DNA of 64,000 nt from Anaeromyxobacter dehalogenans 2CP-1 (GTDB taxonomy: Bacteria; Myxococcota; Myxococcia; Myxococcales; Anaeromyxobacteraceae), in assembly GCF_000022145.1 (NCBI RefSeq), contig NC_011891.1, positions 682,001-746,000 on the forward strand, in the 5' to 3' direction. The notes beneath the pieces were generated by a model. It was given only the letters and a program-made list of their open reading frames with translations. It made no database searches and was not told where the DNA came from. The translations under genes were made by a program, and so were the position numbers. The first letter of the stretch is position 1, and each line of letters opens with the position of its first letter. Shown here one piece after another: positions 9,951 through 19,282 of the stretch.

Positions 9951-10988
9951 CTAGCCTCCCAGCAGGTCGAGGCCGGCCGTCTCCGGCCAGCCCAGCGCGG
10001 CGTTCATGGACTGCACGGCCTGCCCCGCGGCGCCCTTCACCAGGTTGTCGATGGCGGAGACCGCCACCAGGGCGCCGGCGCGCGCGTCCAGCGCCGCGCC
10101 CACGTGGCAGCGGTTCGTGTGCACCACGTCCTTCACCGCCACCTTGTCGGGCGCGCGCACCGAGACGAACGGCTCGTCGCCGTAGGCCCGCTCCAGCGCC
10201 GCGGCCACGTCGGCCTGCGTCGCGCCGGGGGCGGGGCGCAGGACCGCGGTGGCGAGGATGCCGCGGCGGATGGGCACGAGCACCGGGGAGAAGGAGATGG
10301 GGCCGCACGCGCCGGCGTGGCGCGCCACGGTCTGCTCGATCTCCGGGACGTGCTGGTGGCGGCCCAGCCGGTAGGCGCGCAGGTCGTCGGAGACCTCGAC
10401 GAAGCTGTAGTCCTCGCTCGACTTGCGGCCGGCGCCGGACACGCCGGAGAGGCCGGTCACCGCGATGCCGTCCGGCGAGGCCACGCCGCTGCGCACCAGC
10501 GGCGCGAGCGCCAGCGCGATCGTCGTGGCGTAGCAGCCCGGGTTCGTGACCAGCCGCGCGCCGGCCAGCGCCTCGCGGCCCAGCTCCGGGCAGCCGTAGC
10601 GCGCCTCGGCGAGCAGCTCCGGGGCGGGGTGGGTGAAGCCGTACCAGGCCGGATAGGCGGCGGGGTCGGTGAGCCGGAACGCGCCGGAGAGATCCACCAC
10701 CAGCTTCGCCCCGCGCGCGAGCAGCCGCGGCACGAGGTCGGCCGAGACCTCGGCCGGCGTGGCGAGGAACACCACGTCCGCGTCGGCCGCCTCGCCCTCG
10801 GCGAGCGGCAGGTACGCGAGCGAGGCGGCGGGGCCGGGCAGCGGCAGGCGCGCGCCGGCGCGCTCGCCGCTCCAGCGGTCGGAGTAGATCGCGGTGAGGC
10901 GCGCGTGCGGGTGGCGCGCCAGCAGGCGGGTGAGCTCGAGGCCGGAGTAACCGGACGCGCCGATCACCGCGGCCGAATGGCTATGCAT
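9951..10988 (-). CDS. argC: N-acetyl-gamma-glutamyl-phosphate reductase ArgC
   Basis: 345 residues, the long (type 1) ArgC length. The NADP-binding fold starts at VIGASGYSGLELTRLL (8-23) and the catalytic cysteine is C152 in VTNPGCYATT. GLSGVSGAGRKSS and the C-terminal NLVKGAAGQAVQSMN are family hallmarks. It reduces N-acetyl-glutamyl-phosphate, the product of ArgB, so it acts directly after the second domain of the next gene. It is first in the operon argC-argJB-argR. The start ATG lies only 9 bases after the -10 hexamer and lacks a Shine-Dalgarno sequence, so translation may be leaderless. Confidence 0.95.
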   Translation of the reverse strand: MHSHSAAVIGASGYSGLELTRLLARHPHARLTAIYSDRWSGERAGARLPLPGPAASLAYLPLAEGEAADADVVFLATPAEVSADLVPRLLARGAKLVVDLSGAFRLTDPAAYPAWYGFTHPAPELLAEARYGCPELGREALAGARLVTNPGCYATTIALALAPLVRSGVASPDGIAVTGLSGVSGAGRKSSEDYSFVEVSDDLRAYRLGRHQHVPEIEQTVARHAGACGPISFSPVLVPIRRGILATAVLRPAPGATQADVAAALERAYGDEPFVSVRAPDKVAVKDVVHTNRCHVGAALDARAGALVAVSAIDNLVKGAAGQAVQSMNAALGWPETAGLDLLGG

Positions 10989-11025
10989 GGGGATGCATAA
11001 ATATGCAGTCGGCCCGCGATGTCAA
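10989..11025 (-). promoter_or_regulatory. argC promoter with overlapping ARG-box-like operator
   Basis: Read on the minus strand there is a perfect -35 TTGACA (11025-11020), a 16-base spacer and TATTTA (11003-10998) as -10. The -10 lies inside the palindrome TGCATATTTATGCA (11007-10994), whose arms resemble the TGAAT-ATTCA arms of known ARG boxes. A second ATGCAT at 10984-10989 adds a further half site over the start codon. ArgR bound here would cover the -10, a simple repression layout. Confidence 0.7.
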
Positions 11026-11110
11026 TACGCGCCGGGCCGGGCCCGCGGCCGCGCCGGGCGATCAGGGCGCGGGCGGGCACGGGAGCGGGCCGGATCGGCG
11101 CCTGGAGGCG

Positions 11111-11143
11111 AAAAAAAGACCGGCGGGCTTTCGCCCGCCGGTC
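11111..11143 (-). terminator. Intrinsic terminator of tRNA-Leu
   Basis: On the minus strand a perfect hairpin GACCGGCGGGC-TTTC-GCCCGCCGGTC, read here from the plus strand at 11118-11143, is followed by seven T residues (AAAAAAA at 11111-11117 on plus). It begins 3 bases after the tRNA 3' end. Confidence 0.9.
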
Positions 11144-11145
11144 AG

Positions 11146-11229
11146 TGCCCAGGAGAGGATTCGAACCTCCACGGTTTTGAGGCCGCCAGACCCTGAATCT
11201 GGTGCGTCTACCAGTTCCGCCACCTGGGC
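11146..11229 (-). tRNA. tRNA-Leu (anticodon CAG)
   Basis: 84 bases. The acceptor stem GCCCAGG pairs with CCTGGGC and the discriminator is A. The anticodon stem CCAGA/TCTGG encloses the loop TTCAGGG, giving anticodon CAG. A long variable arm typical of tRNA-Leu (GCGGCCTCAAAACCGT region) and the T arm GAGGTTCGAATCCTC are present. The terminal CCA is not encoded. CAG reads CTG, the dominant leucine codon of these GC-rich genes. Confidence 0.95.
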
Positions 11230-11562
11230 GAAGGGGCCTCCTCTCTAGCCGGGGGTGGCCGGGGTGTCAACTAGTACGGGGCCTGCGGCCCCGCCCCACG
11301 GAGCGGAGCTCCGCGGGGCCCGACCCTGCCCCGCGGGTCCCGTGACCTCGCGCGCCCGCGTGCGCGGGCTCGCGCGAGGTCCCCGCGGGCGCGGGGAGCG
11401 TGGGAAGCGGGACGGGGCGGCTCCGCGCGGACGCGGCTGCGCGCGAGGCTGGAGCGGGCCTTCGGGGCTGCGGCAAGCGACGGGCGCGGAATCGCTTCGC
11501 TCGCGGAGCGTTCCCGAACCCGGAGCGGCCGTCTAGAATCCGCCGACTCCGGAGGGATCACC
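11230..11562. other. Intergenic region with GC-rich palindromes
   Basis: 333 bases between tRNA-Leu and the next plus-strand gene. It holds the second copy of the dispersed repeat (11312-11371), several short palindromes, and at its right end a possible -10 TAGAAT (11534-11539) with a poor -35 TTCCCG 17 bases upstream. GGAGG precedes the next start. I see no gene in it. Confidence 0.5.
11312..11371 (+). repeat. Dispersed GC-rich intergenic repeat, copy 2
   Basis: It matches the reverse complement of the region 281-345, including the shared core CCGTGACCTCGCGCGCCCGC. In this copy the core forms a long interrupted hairpin: CCTCGCGCG and CCCGCG pair with CGCGGG and CGCGCGAGG around a two-base loop, ending near 11380. 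Confidence 0.5.
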
Positions 11563-12450
11563 ATGCTCGCCACCGTCGCCGCGCTCCACCTCGTCCTCGC
11601 CGCCCCGGGCCCCGTGCTCGCCCAGGCGAACCCCGGCGACGCGCCGTTCGGCGGCAACCCGCCGCTGCCCGAGAAGGGGAAGCGCAGCCCGGCGCCGCCG
11701 CCCGGCGCGATGCTCCCCGCGCCGCCGCCGCCGGCCCAGGACGCGCCCCCCGGCGCGCCCACCGACGCCGCGCCGCCGGAGGCCCGGCCCGCGCCGGCCC
11801 CCGCGCCCGCGCGTCCGCCGCCCGCCCGCGCCGAGCCTGCGCCGGCGCCGGCCGCCCCCGCCTCGTACGGCGCCGCCCGGGCCCCGCTCCGGTCGCTCCT
11901 CTCCGCCGAGCCGCTCGGCGGCGGCTCCGCCGTCGAGGTCGAGGCGGGCTGGCCCTCGCTCGGCGCGATGTACGGCCAGGGCCTCACCCGGATCGACGAC
12001 CTGGGCGCGCTCGCCTCGCTGGACTGGGCCAAGACCGAGCTCCGCCTCGGCGGCTGGTACCGCCGTGGCCTGGGGCGCTCGAGCGGCCTCGACGTGGCCG
12101 CCCGCCTCGCCGTGGCCTGGTACGCGAACTTCGGCGGCACCTGGATCGACTCGAAGAACCACACCGACCGGGGGCTCGAGGTCGCGCCCGGGCTCGCGCT
12201 CTCGCGGCGCGCCGGCGGCGGGGTCGCGTCGGCGCTGGGCGAGCTGCCCCTCGTGTTCACCGTCCGGCACGACGCCGGCCTGCTGTTCCTGCCGCGGGTC
12301 ACCTTCGCGTACGAGGCGCCGTTCTACGGCGACTTCACGCTGGGGGCCCGCGCCGGGTTGGGCGTGCGCGCCGGTGCGGGCGACGCGCCGCTGAAGGAGA
12401 CGCGGGGCGAGCTGACGTTCCTGATCGTCGGAGGCTTCCGGGCGTTCTGA
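11563..12450 (+). CDS. Outer-membrane beta-barrel protein with proline-rich linker
   Basis: 295 residues, ATG after GGAGG. A signal peptide (ATVAALHLVLAAPGPVLAQA) is followed by an Ala/Pro-rich low-complexity segment at about 30-105. A C-terminal domain follows with alternating-residue strands and a terminal Phe (GGFRAF), the usual signal for barrel assembly. Strands such as AEVEAGWPSLG-type, LRLGGWYRRGL, VTFAYEAPFYGDFTLGARAG and ELTFLIVGG are visible. The family is not recognised. The Pro-rich segment may span or contact peptidoglycan. It is convergent with the dsbD-like gene. Confidence 0.65.
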   Translation: MLATVAALHLVLAAPGPVLAQANPGDAPFGGNPPLPEKGKRSPAPPPGAMLPAPPPPAQDAPPGAPTDAAPPEARPAPAPAPARPPPARAEPAPAPAAPASYGAARAPLRSLLSAEPLGGGSAVEVEAGWPSLGAMYGQGLTRIDDLGALASLDWAKTELRLGGWYRRGLGRSSGLDVAARLAVAWYANFGGTWIDSKNHTDRGLEVAPGLALSRRAGGGVASALGELPLVFTVRHDAGLLFLPRVTFAYEAPFYGDFTLGARAGLGVRAGAGDAPLKETRGELTFLIVGGFRAF

Positions 12451-12456
12451 TCGTGA

Positions 12457-12473
12457 CGAGGGCTGCGCCCTCG
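12457..12473. terminator. Hairpin between convergent genes
   Basis: CGAGGGC-TGC-GCCCTCG is a perfect 7-bp stem with a three-base loop in the 33-base gap between the outer-membrane protein gene and the dsbD-like gene. No T-tract follows on either strand. Confidence 0.4.
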
Positions 12474-12483
12474 CGCCGGGCTG

Positions 12484-13899
12484 CTACCAGCGCGAGGCGC
12501 AGGCCATCGCGACCGGCTCGCCCTGCACCGCGGCGGGCTTCGCCGGCGACGGCTGGCCCTCGCAGGCGCGGTCCACGGCGCGGAGCTTCTGCACCATCTC
12601 GCCGGCGGAGATGGCGCCCATCACGCGGTCCGGCACCTCGCGACCGCGCGGGTCGATGAAGATCACGGTGGGCATGCCCACCACGCCGTACTTCTCGGCG
12701 AGCGCGTTGAACGCGTCCGAGCCGTCGGTGCCGTCGAGCTTCAGCGCCACGAACCGGGCGGCCTCGTCCTGCACCTCCGGCTTCGCCCAGGCGATCTTGT
12801 CCAGCTCCTTGCAGGCGGTGCACCAGTCGGCCCAGAAGTCGATGATGACCGGCCGGCCCTCGGCCTTGGCGAGCGCGAGCGCCTCCGCCTCGGAGTGGAG
12901 CCACGAGAAGCCCGCGTGCGCGCGCGCCCGCTCGCGGGCGCCGGCCGCGCCGGCCGCGTAGGCGATCCCGCCCACCAGGAGCGCGACGCCGAGCCCCTTC
13001 GCGAGCCGCTGCCGCGCGGGCGCGTGGAAGCTCCCGGAGAGCGCGCCGGCCAGCACGCCGAGCGCCGCCGCGGCGGCCGCCGCGAACGCCGCGCCGCGGG
13101 CCGCCGAGAACAGCGGCTTCAGCGCGGGGAACGCGTCCTTCAGGAAGATGAGCGCGGCCGCGAGCAGCGCCACGCCGAACACCGACTTCACCGTCTCCAT
13201 CCACGCCCCGCTCTTCGGGAGCGAGATGGAGAACGCGCCGATGAGGAAGAACAGCAGCCCCATGCCGAGCGCGTACGCGAACATGATGCCGAAGCCGAAC
13301 GCGACCGAGCCCTTGGCCGCCACGAAGGTGAGCGCGGCGGCGAGCACCGGCCCGGTGCAGGGCGCGGCGATGATCCCGGAGACGAGCCCCATCGCGAAGG
13401 CGCCGGCGCGGCCCGCGCCGCCCACGCCGTTCAGGCGGGCCTGCATCGAGGCCGGGAGCTGCAGCTCGAACGCGCCGAACATCGAGGCCGCCATGGCGGC
13501 GAGCACGAGCGCCACGAACCCGATCACCCACGGGTTCTGCATCACGCTGCCGAACGCCTTGCCGGTGAGCGCCGCACCCACCCCGAGGGCGGAGTACATC
13601 GCGGCGATGCCGAGGACGTAGAGCGCCGACACCGCCATCGCCTCGCCGCGGGAGCCCGCCTTGCGGGCGCCGAAGATCGAGACGGTGATCGGGATGAGCG
13701 GGTACACGCACGGCGTGAGGCTGGTCGCCACGCCGCCGGCGAACGCGACCGCGAACGCCAGCACGGACCCCTCCGCCAGCAGTGCGCCGAGGCGCAGATC
13801 GCTCGACCCCCCAGCGGGTCCGAGACCGATCAGGTCTGGGATCCACGCCACGGCGGCGAAGGTGAGGGCAGCGAGGAGGGTGCGGATGGCGAAGCGCAT
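12484..13899 (-). CDS. dsbD: DsbD-type thiol:disulfide interchange protein (no N-terminal DsbD-alpha domain)
   Basis: 471 residues. A signal/first helix is followed by a DsbD-beta (CcdA-like) membrane core with its two redox cysteines: C64 in SLTPCVYPLIPI and C181 in AAPCTGP. Eight or nine hydrophobic helices follow the usual pattern. The C-terminal thioredoxin-like gamma domain (about 330-440) has FWADWCTACK with C360/C363 and the cis-proline in GMPTVIFID. The periplasmic alpha domain of E. coli DsbD is missing, so electrons from cytoplasmic thioredoxin would pass to a separate periplasmic partner. It diverges from the isc operon; a shared link to redox or metal cofactor maturation is inference. 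Confidence 0.9.
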   Translation of the reverse strand: MRFAIRTLLAALTFAAVAWIPDLIGLGPAGGSSDLRLGALLAEGSVLAFAVAFAGGVATSLTPCVYPLIPITVSIFGARKAGSRGEAMAVSALYVLGIAAMYSALGVGAALTGKAFGSVMQNPWVIGFVALVLAAMAASMFGAFELQLPASMQARLNGVGGAGRAGAFAMGLVSGIIAAPCTGPVLAAALTFVAAKGSVAFGFGIMFAYALGMGLLFFLIGAFSISLPKSGAWMETVKSVFGVALLAAALIFLKDAFPALKPLFSAARGAAFAAAAAAALGVLAGALSGSFHAPARQRLAKGLGVALLVGGIAYAAGAAGARERARAHAGFSWLHSEAEALALAKAEGRPVIIDFWADWCTACKELDKIAWAKPEVQDEAARFVALKLDGTDGSDAFNALAEKYGVVGMPTVIFIDPRGREVPDRVMGAISAGEMVQKLRAVDRACEGQPSPAKPAAVQGEPVAMACASRW

Positions 13900-13967
13900 G
13901 CGAATGGCCTTGCAGATCTAAGAAAAAAAGTCCTGTCGCGCCCGATAGTTTGGTAGAGGGGGGCCGC

Positions 13968-13995
13968 TTGACCCGATGACGTGAATCTTTATACT
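13968..13995 (+). promoter_or_regulatory. Sigma-70-type promoter of the isc operon
   Basis: TTGACC at 13968-13973, a 16-base spacer and TATACT at 13990-13995. This predicts a transcription start near 14002 and a leader of about 55 bases before iscS. It is among the best promoter matches in the window. Confidence 0.75.
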
Positions 13996-14057
13996 CGACC
14001 CCGGCCGTCCACGTTGGTCACGGCCGAGGCCCCTGCATCTTAGAGGTTCCGGGCGCG

Positions 14058-15272
14058 ATGAAGATTCCCATCTACATGGATTACCACGCGACGACGCCCG
14101 TCGATCCGCGCGTGCTGGAGGCCATGCTCCCGTACTTCACCACGGAGTACGGGAACGCCGCGTCGAAGAGCCACGCCTTCGGCTGGAAGGCCGAGGAGGC
14201 GGTGGAGGCAGCCCGCGAGGAGGTCGCGAAGCTGATCGGCGCCTCGGCCAAGGAGATCGTCTGGACGAGCGGCGCGACCGAGTCCGACAACCTCGCGGTC
14301 AAGGGCGCGGCGCACTTCTACCAGGCGAAGGGCAAGCACCTCGTCACCTGCAAGACCGAGCACAAGGCGGTGCTCGACTCGATGCACGCCCTCGAGCGGC
14401 AGGGCTTCGAGGTCACCTTCCTCGAGCCCGAGCGCGACGGCCGGCTCGATCCCGCCAAGGTGCAGGCGGCGCTGCGCCCCGACACGATCCTCGTCTCGGT
14501 GATGCACGCGAACAACGAGACCGGCGTGGTCCACCCCATCGCCGAGATCGGCCGCATCGCCCGCGGGGCGGGCGTGGTGTTCCACTGCGACGCGGTGCAG
14601 TCGATCGGCAAGATCCCGTTCGACGTCGAGGCGATGAACGTGGATCTCGCCTCGATCTCCGCGCACAAGATGTACGGCCCGAAGGGGATGGGCGCGCTCT
14701 ACGTCCGCCGCAAGCCGCGCGTGCGCCTCGTCGCCGAGATGGACGGCGGCGGCCACGAGCGCGGCTTCCGCTCCGGCACGCTGAACGTCCCCGGCATCGT
14801 GGGCATGGGCAAGGCGGCCGAGCTGGCGCGGCTGGAGCGCGACGCCGAGGCGGTCCGCGTCACCGCGCTCCGCGAGCGGCTGCGCAAGGGCCTGGAGAAG
14901 GAGCTCGATCTCCTGACCGTGAACGGGAGCCTGGAGCACCGCGTCCCCGGCAACCTCAACGTGAGCTTCGCCTACGTCGAGGGCGAGGCGCTCATGATGG
15001 CGGTGAAGGACGTGGCCGTCTCCTCCGGCTCCGCCTGCACCAGCGCGTCGCTCGAGCCGTCGTACGTGCTCCGGGCGATGGGCGTGTCCGAGGACCTGGC
15101 CCACTCGTCGATCCGCTTCGGCCTGGGCCGGTTCAGCACGGAGGAGGAGGTGGACTACACGATCCGCCTCTTCGGCGAGAAGGTCCGCAAGCTGCGCGAG
15201 ATGTCGCCGCTCTACGAGATGGTGAAGGACGGCGTCGACCTGAACCAGATCGAGTGGGCGAACCCACACTAG
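14058..15272 (+). CDS. iscS: Cysteine desulfurase IscS
   Basis: 404 residues, the normal IscS length. It removes sulfur from cysteine with pyridoxal phosphate and passes it to IscU. The PLP lysine is K204 in [10 protein letters not shown], with H102 in [10 protein letters not shown] stacking on the cofactor and D178/Q181 in HCDAVQS. The persulfide cysteine is C327 in the loop [19 protein letters not shown], which is the IscS/group I pattern and not the SufS one. It is first in the isc operon, followed 55 bases later by iscU. The C-terminal [18 protein letters not shown] is the IscU-docking tail seen in IscS. Confidence 0.97.
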
Positions 15273-15327
15273 GACCGGGACTGCTCGAGCCGGTCCACGT
15301 GGACGGGAACGAGGGAAGGAACGACCG

Positions 15328-15789
15328 ATGGCGTACTCCGAGAAGCTCATCGACCACTACGAGCACCCCCGCAACGTCGGCTCGCTCGACAAGAACGATC
15401 CGGACGTCGGCACGGGCCTGGTGGGCGCCCCGGCCTGCGGCGACGTGATGAAGCTGCAGATCAAGGTCAGCGACGACGGCGTCATCGAGGACGCGAAGTT
15501 CAAGACGTTCGGCTGCGGGTCGGCCATCGCCTCGTCGTCGCTCGTGACCGAGTGGGTGAAGGGCCGGACGGTGGAGGAGGCCCTCACCATCAAGAACACC
15601 GACGTGGCGAACGAGCTGAACCTGCCGCCGGTCAAGATCCACTGCTCGGTCCTGGCGGAGGATGCCATCAAGGCGGCGGTGGCCGACTGGCAGAAGAAGC
15701 ACGGCCGGGAGCCGTCGGTGAAGCCGAACACGGTCCAGGGCGATCGCAGCGCGCTCATCGAGAAGGGCGTGCTGAAGTCCGGGATCTAG
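15328..15789 (+). CDS. iscU: Iron-sulfur cluster scaffold IscU
   Basis: 153 residues. The ligands are C37 and D39 (GAPACGDV), C63 (FGCGSAIAS) and H105/C106, and the HscA-recognition motif LPPVK is at 99-103. Clusters are built here from IscS sulfur and transferred with HscA/HscB. E. coli IscU ends near residue 128; this protein has about 25 extra residues (VKPNTVQGDRSALIEKGVLK), of unknown role. A GGAAGGA-type ribosome site precedes the ATG. Confidence 0.95.
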   Translation: MAYSEKLIDHYEHPRNVGSLDKNDPDVGTGLVGAPACGDVMKLQIKVSDDGVIEDAKFKTFGCGSAIASSSLVTEWVKGRTVEEALTIKNTDVANELNLPPVKIHCSVLAEDAIKAAVADWQKKHGREPSVKPNTVQGDRSALIEKGVLKSGI

Positions 15790-15800
15790 GAGCGCGGGAC

Positions 15801-16133
15801 ATGGCGGCGGCGATCGAGATCAGCGAGAAGGCGGCGGTGCAGATCAAGGCGCTCGGCGCGCAGAAGGGCACGCCCGCGGGCGGGCTCCGCCTCGGCGTGA
15901 AGGGCGGGGGCTGCTCGGGCCTGTCGTACTTCATCGACTGGTCGAACGAGCCGGCCAGGTTCGACCAGGTCATCGAGCGCGACGGCGCGCGCGTGTTCGT
16001 GGACCCGAAGAGCGCGGTGTTCCTCGCCGGCACCGTGATCGACTGGCAGCAGACGCTCATGCAGACCGGGTTCGTGTTCCGGAACCCGAACGTGAAGAGC
16101 GCCTGCGGCTGCGGCGAGTCCTTCACGATCTAG
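15801..16133 (+). CDS. iscA: A-type iron-sulfur carrier IscA
   Basis: 110 residues, normal length. The three conserved cysteines are C38 (GGGCSGLSY) and C102/C104 (SACGCGESF). A-type carriers receive clusters from IscU and hand them to target apoproteins. It begins 11 bases after iscU and is followed by a 90-base gap with a hairpin before hscB. Confidence 0.93.
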   Translation: MAAAIEISEKAAVQIKALGAQKGTPAGGLRLGVKGGGCSGLSYFIDWSNEPARFDQVIERDGARVFVDPKSAVFLAGTVIDWQQTLMQTGFVFRNPNVKSACGCGESFTI

Positions 16134-16150
16134 CCGCCCCGGCTGGATCG

Positions 16151-16197
16151 CGTTCCCGCTTCGCCCCGCGCCACGGCGCGCAGGCAGGGCGGGAACG
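16151..16197 (+). other. Nested hairpin between iscA and hscB
   Basis: CGTTCCCGC at 16151-16159 pairs with GCGGGAACG at 16189-16197, and inside it CGCGCC pairs with GGCGCG (16167-16180). There is no T-tract. It could reduce read-through or stabilise the iscSUA part of the transcript, giving the chaperone genes a different level; that role is inference. Confidence 0.45.
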
Positions 16198-16223
16198 ATC
16201 GTTATCGGGGCCACGGAGGCCGC

Positions 16224-16841
16224 GTGGCGCACTGCTGGAGCTGCAAGGCGCAGGAGGAGCAGCAGACCCCCTTCTGCCCGAGCTGCCAGAAGATCCAGCC
16301 GGTCGGGCGCACCGAGGACTACTTCTCGCTGCTCGGCCTGCCGCGCCAGTTCGCGCTCGATCCCGCGGAGCTCGACCGCAACTTCCGCACGCTCTCCCGC
16401 TCGCTGCACCCCGATCGCTTCGCCAAGGCGGAGGCGCGAGAGCGCCGCCTCTCGCTGGAGCGCGCCACCCGGCTGAACGACGCGCACCGCTACCTGAAGG
16501 ACTGGCGCCTCCGCGCCGCCTACCTGCTCAAGCTGGCCGGCACCGACGTGTTCGCCGAGGGCAGGACCTTCGCCGATCCGCAGTTCCTGGAGGAGCAGCT
16601 GGAGTGGCGCGAGGACATGGCGCTCGCCCAGTCGGATCGCGACGCGGCCGGCCTGCGCGACATCGCGGCCCGCGCCCGGGCCCGCCTGCAGGCCCTCGAG
16701 ACCGAGGTGGCGCGCTGCTTCGAGGACGATCACTGGTTCTCGGAGCTCGTGATCGAGATCGCTCGCCTGCTCTCCCGCGCCCGGTATTACGATCACATCA
16801 TCGCGGACGCGGAGCGCGCCAGCGCGGCGGTCGCGTCCTAG
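16224..16841 (+). CDS. hscB: Fe-S co-chaperone HscB with N-terminal tetracysteine motif
   Basis: 205 residues from GTG. Residues 30-100 form a J-domain (EDYFSLLGLP, HPD at 62-64) and residues 105-195 the three-helix IscU-binding domain (EEQLEWREDMALAQSD). HscB brings IscU to HscA and stimulates its ATPase. The N-terminus carries C4-x2-C7 and C18-x2-C21, a zinc-ribbon-like extension absent from E. coli HscB (171 aa) but resembling the metal-binding leader of eukaryotic HSCB. Confidence 0.93.
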   Translation: MAHCWSCKAQEEQQTPFCPSCQKIQPVGRTEDYFSLLGLPRQFALDPAELDRNFRTLSRSLHPDRFAKAEARERRLSLERATRLNDAHRYLKDWRLRAAYLLKLAGTDVFAEGRTFADPQFLEEQLEWREDMALAQSDRDAAGLRDIAARARARLQALETEVARCFEDDHWFSELVIEIARLLSRARYYDHIIADAERASAAVAS

Positions 16842-16863
16842 CGATCCGTAGTAGAAGAAAGCC

Positions 16864-18741
<1,878 letters not shown>

Positions 18742-18742
18742 C

Positions 18743-19048
18743 GTGCCAAGGGTGACCTTCCTCCCGGACGGGAAGTCGGCCGAGGTGCCGGCCGGGACCT
18801 CGATCCTCGACGCGGCCGAGGCCGCCGACGTGGACCTGCCGCACAACTGCGGCGGGGTCGCGGCGTGCACCACCTGTCACGTGTGGATCGAGCAGGGGCT
18901 CGCCTCGCTCTCGGAGCTCGGCGACCGCGAGGACGACAAGCTGAACGAGGCGGCGGGGCTCGCGCCCAGCTCGCGGCTCGGGTGCCAGGCCTGCGTCGGC
19001 GGCGAGGACGTGGTGGTCCGCATCCCCGGCAACCGCATCGCGTCGTGA
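18743..19048 (+). CDS. fdx: Adrenodoxin-type [2Fe-2S] ferredoxin of the isc operon
   Basis: 101 residues from GTG, one base after the hscA stop. Cluster ligands are C36, C42, C45 (HNCGGVAACTTCHVWIEQG) and C81 (LGCQACVGGEDVVVRIP), the spacing of the adrenodoxin/Isc Fdx class. It supplies electrons to reduce persulfide sulfur during cluster building on IscU. Confidence 0.95.
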   Translation: MPRVTFLPDGKSAEVPAGTSILDAAEAADVDLPHNCGGVAACTTCHVWIEQGLASLSELGDREDDKLNEAAGLAPSSRLGCQACVGGEDVVVRIPGNRIAS

Positions 19049-19082
19049 GCCGCGGCCGCCGCGGCCGGCGCTGGAGGCGAAC

Positions 19083-19277
19083 ATGAAGTGGACGGACGTG
19101 CGGGACATCGCGATCGAGCTGGCGGACCGCCACCCCGGCGTGGCGCCGCTCTCGGTGCGCTTCACCGACCTGCACCGCTGGGTCCGCGAGCTGCCCGGCT
19201 TCGCCGACGACCCGGAGAAGTCGAGCGAGAAGGTCCTCGAGGCCATCCAGATGGCCTGGCTCGACGAGGTCGAGTAG
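19083..19277 (+). CDS. iscX: IscX
   Basis: 64 residues matching the IscX (YfhJ) family over its whole length: MKWTDVRDIAIELADRHPGV, SVRFTDLHRWVRELPGF, DDPEKSSEKVLEAIQMAWL. IscX binds IscS at the frataxin site and modulates cluster assembly. It closes the operon and ends 5 bases before the convergent cheB. Confidence 0.93.
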   Translation: MKWTDVRDIAIELADRHPGVAPLSVRFTDLHRWVRELPGFADDPEKSSEKVLEAIQMAWLDEVE

Positions 19278-19282
19278 CGGCC

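Noticed and set aside
7849-10308. 819-residue reading of the argJB frame starting at 10308
   Set aside because: The first 120 residues lie inside argC in another frame and have no ArgJ content; the GTG at 9948 fits ArgJ length and operon spacing.
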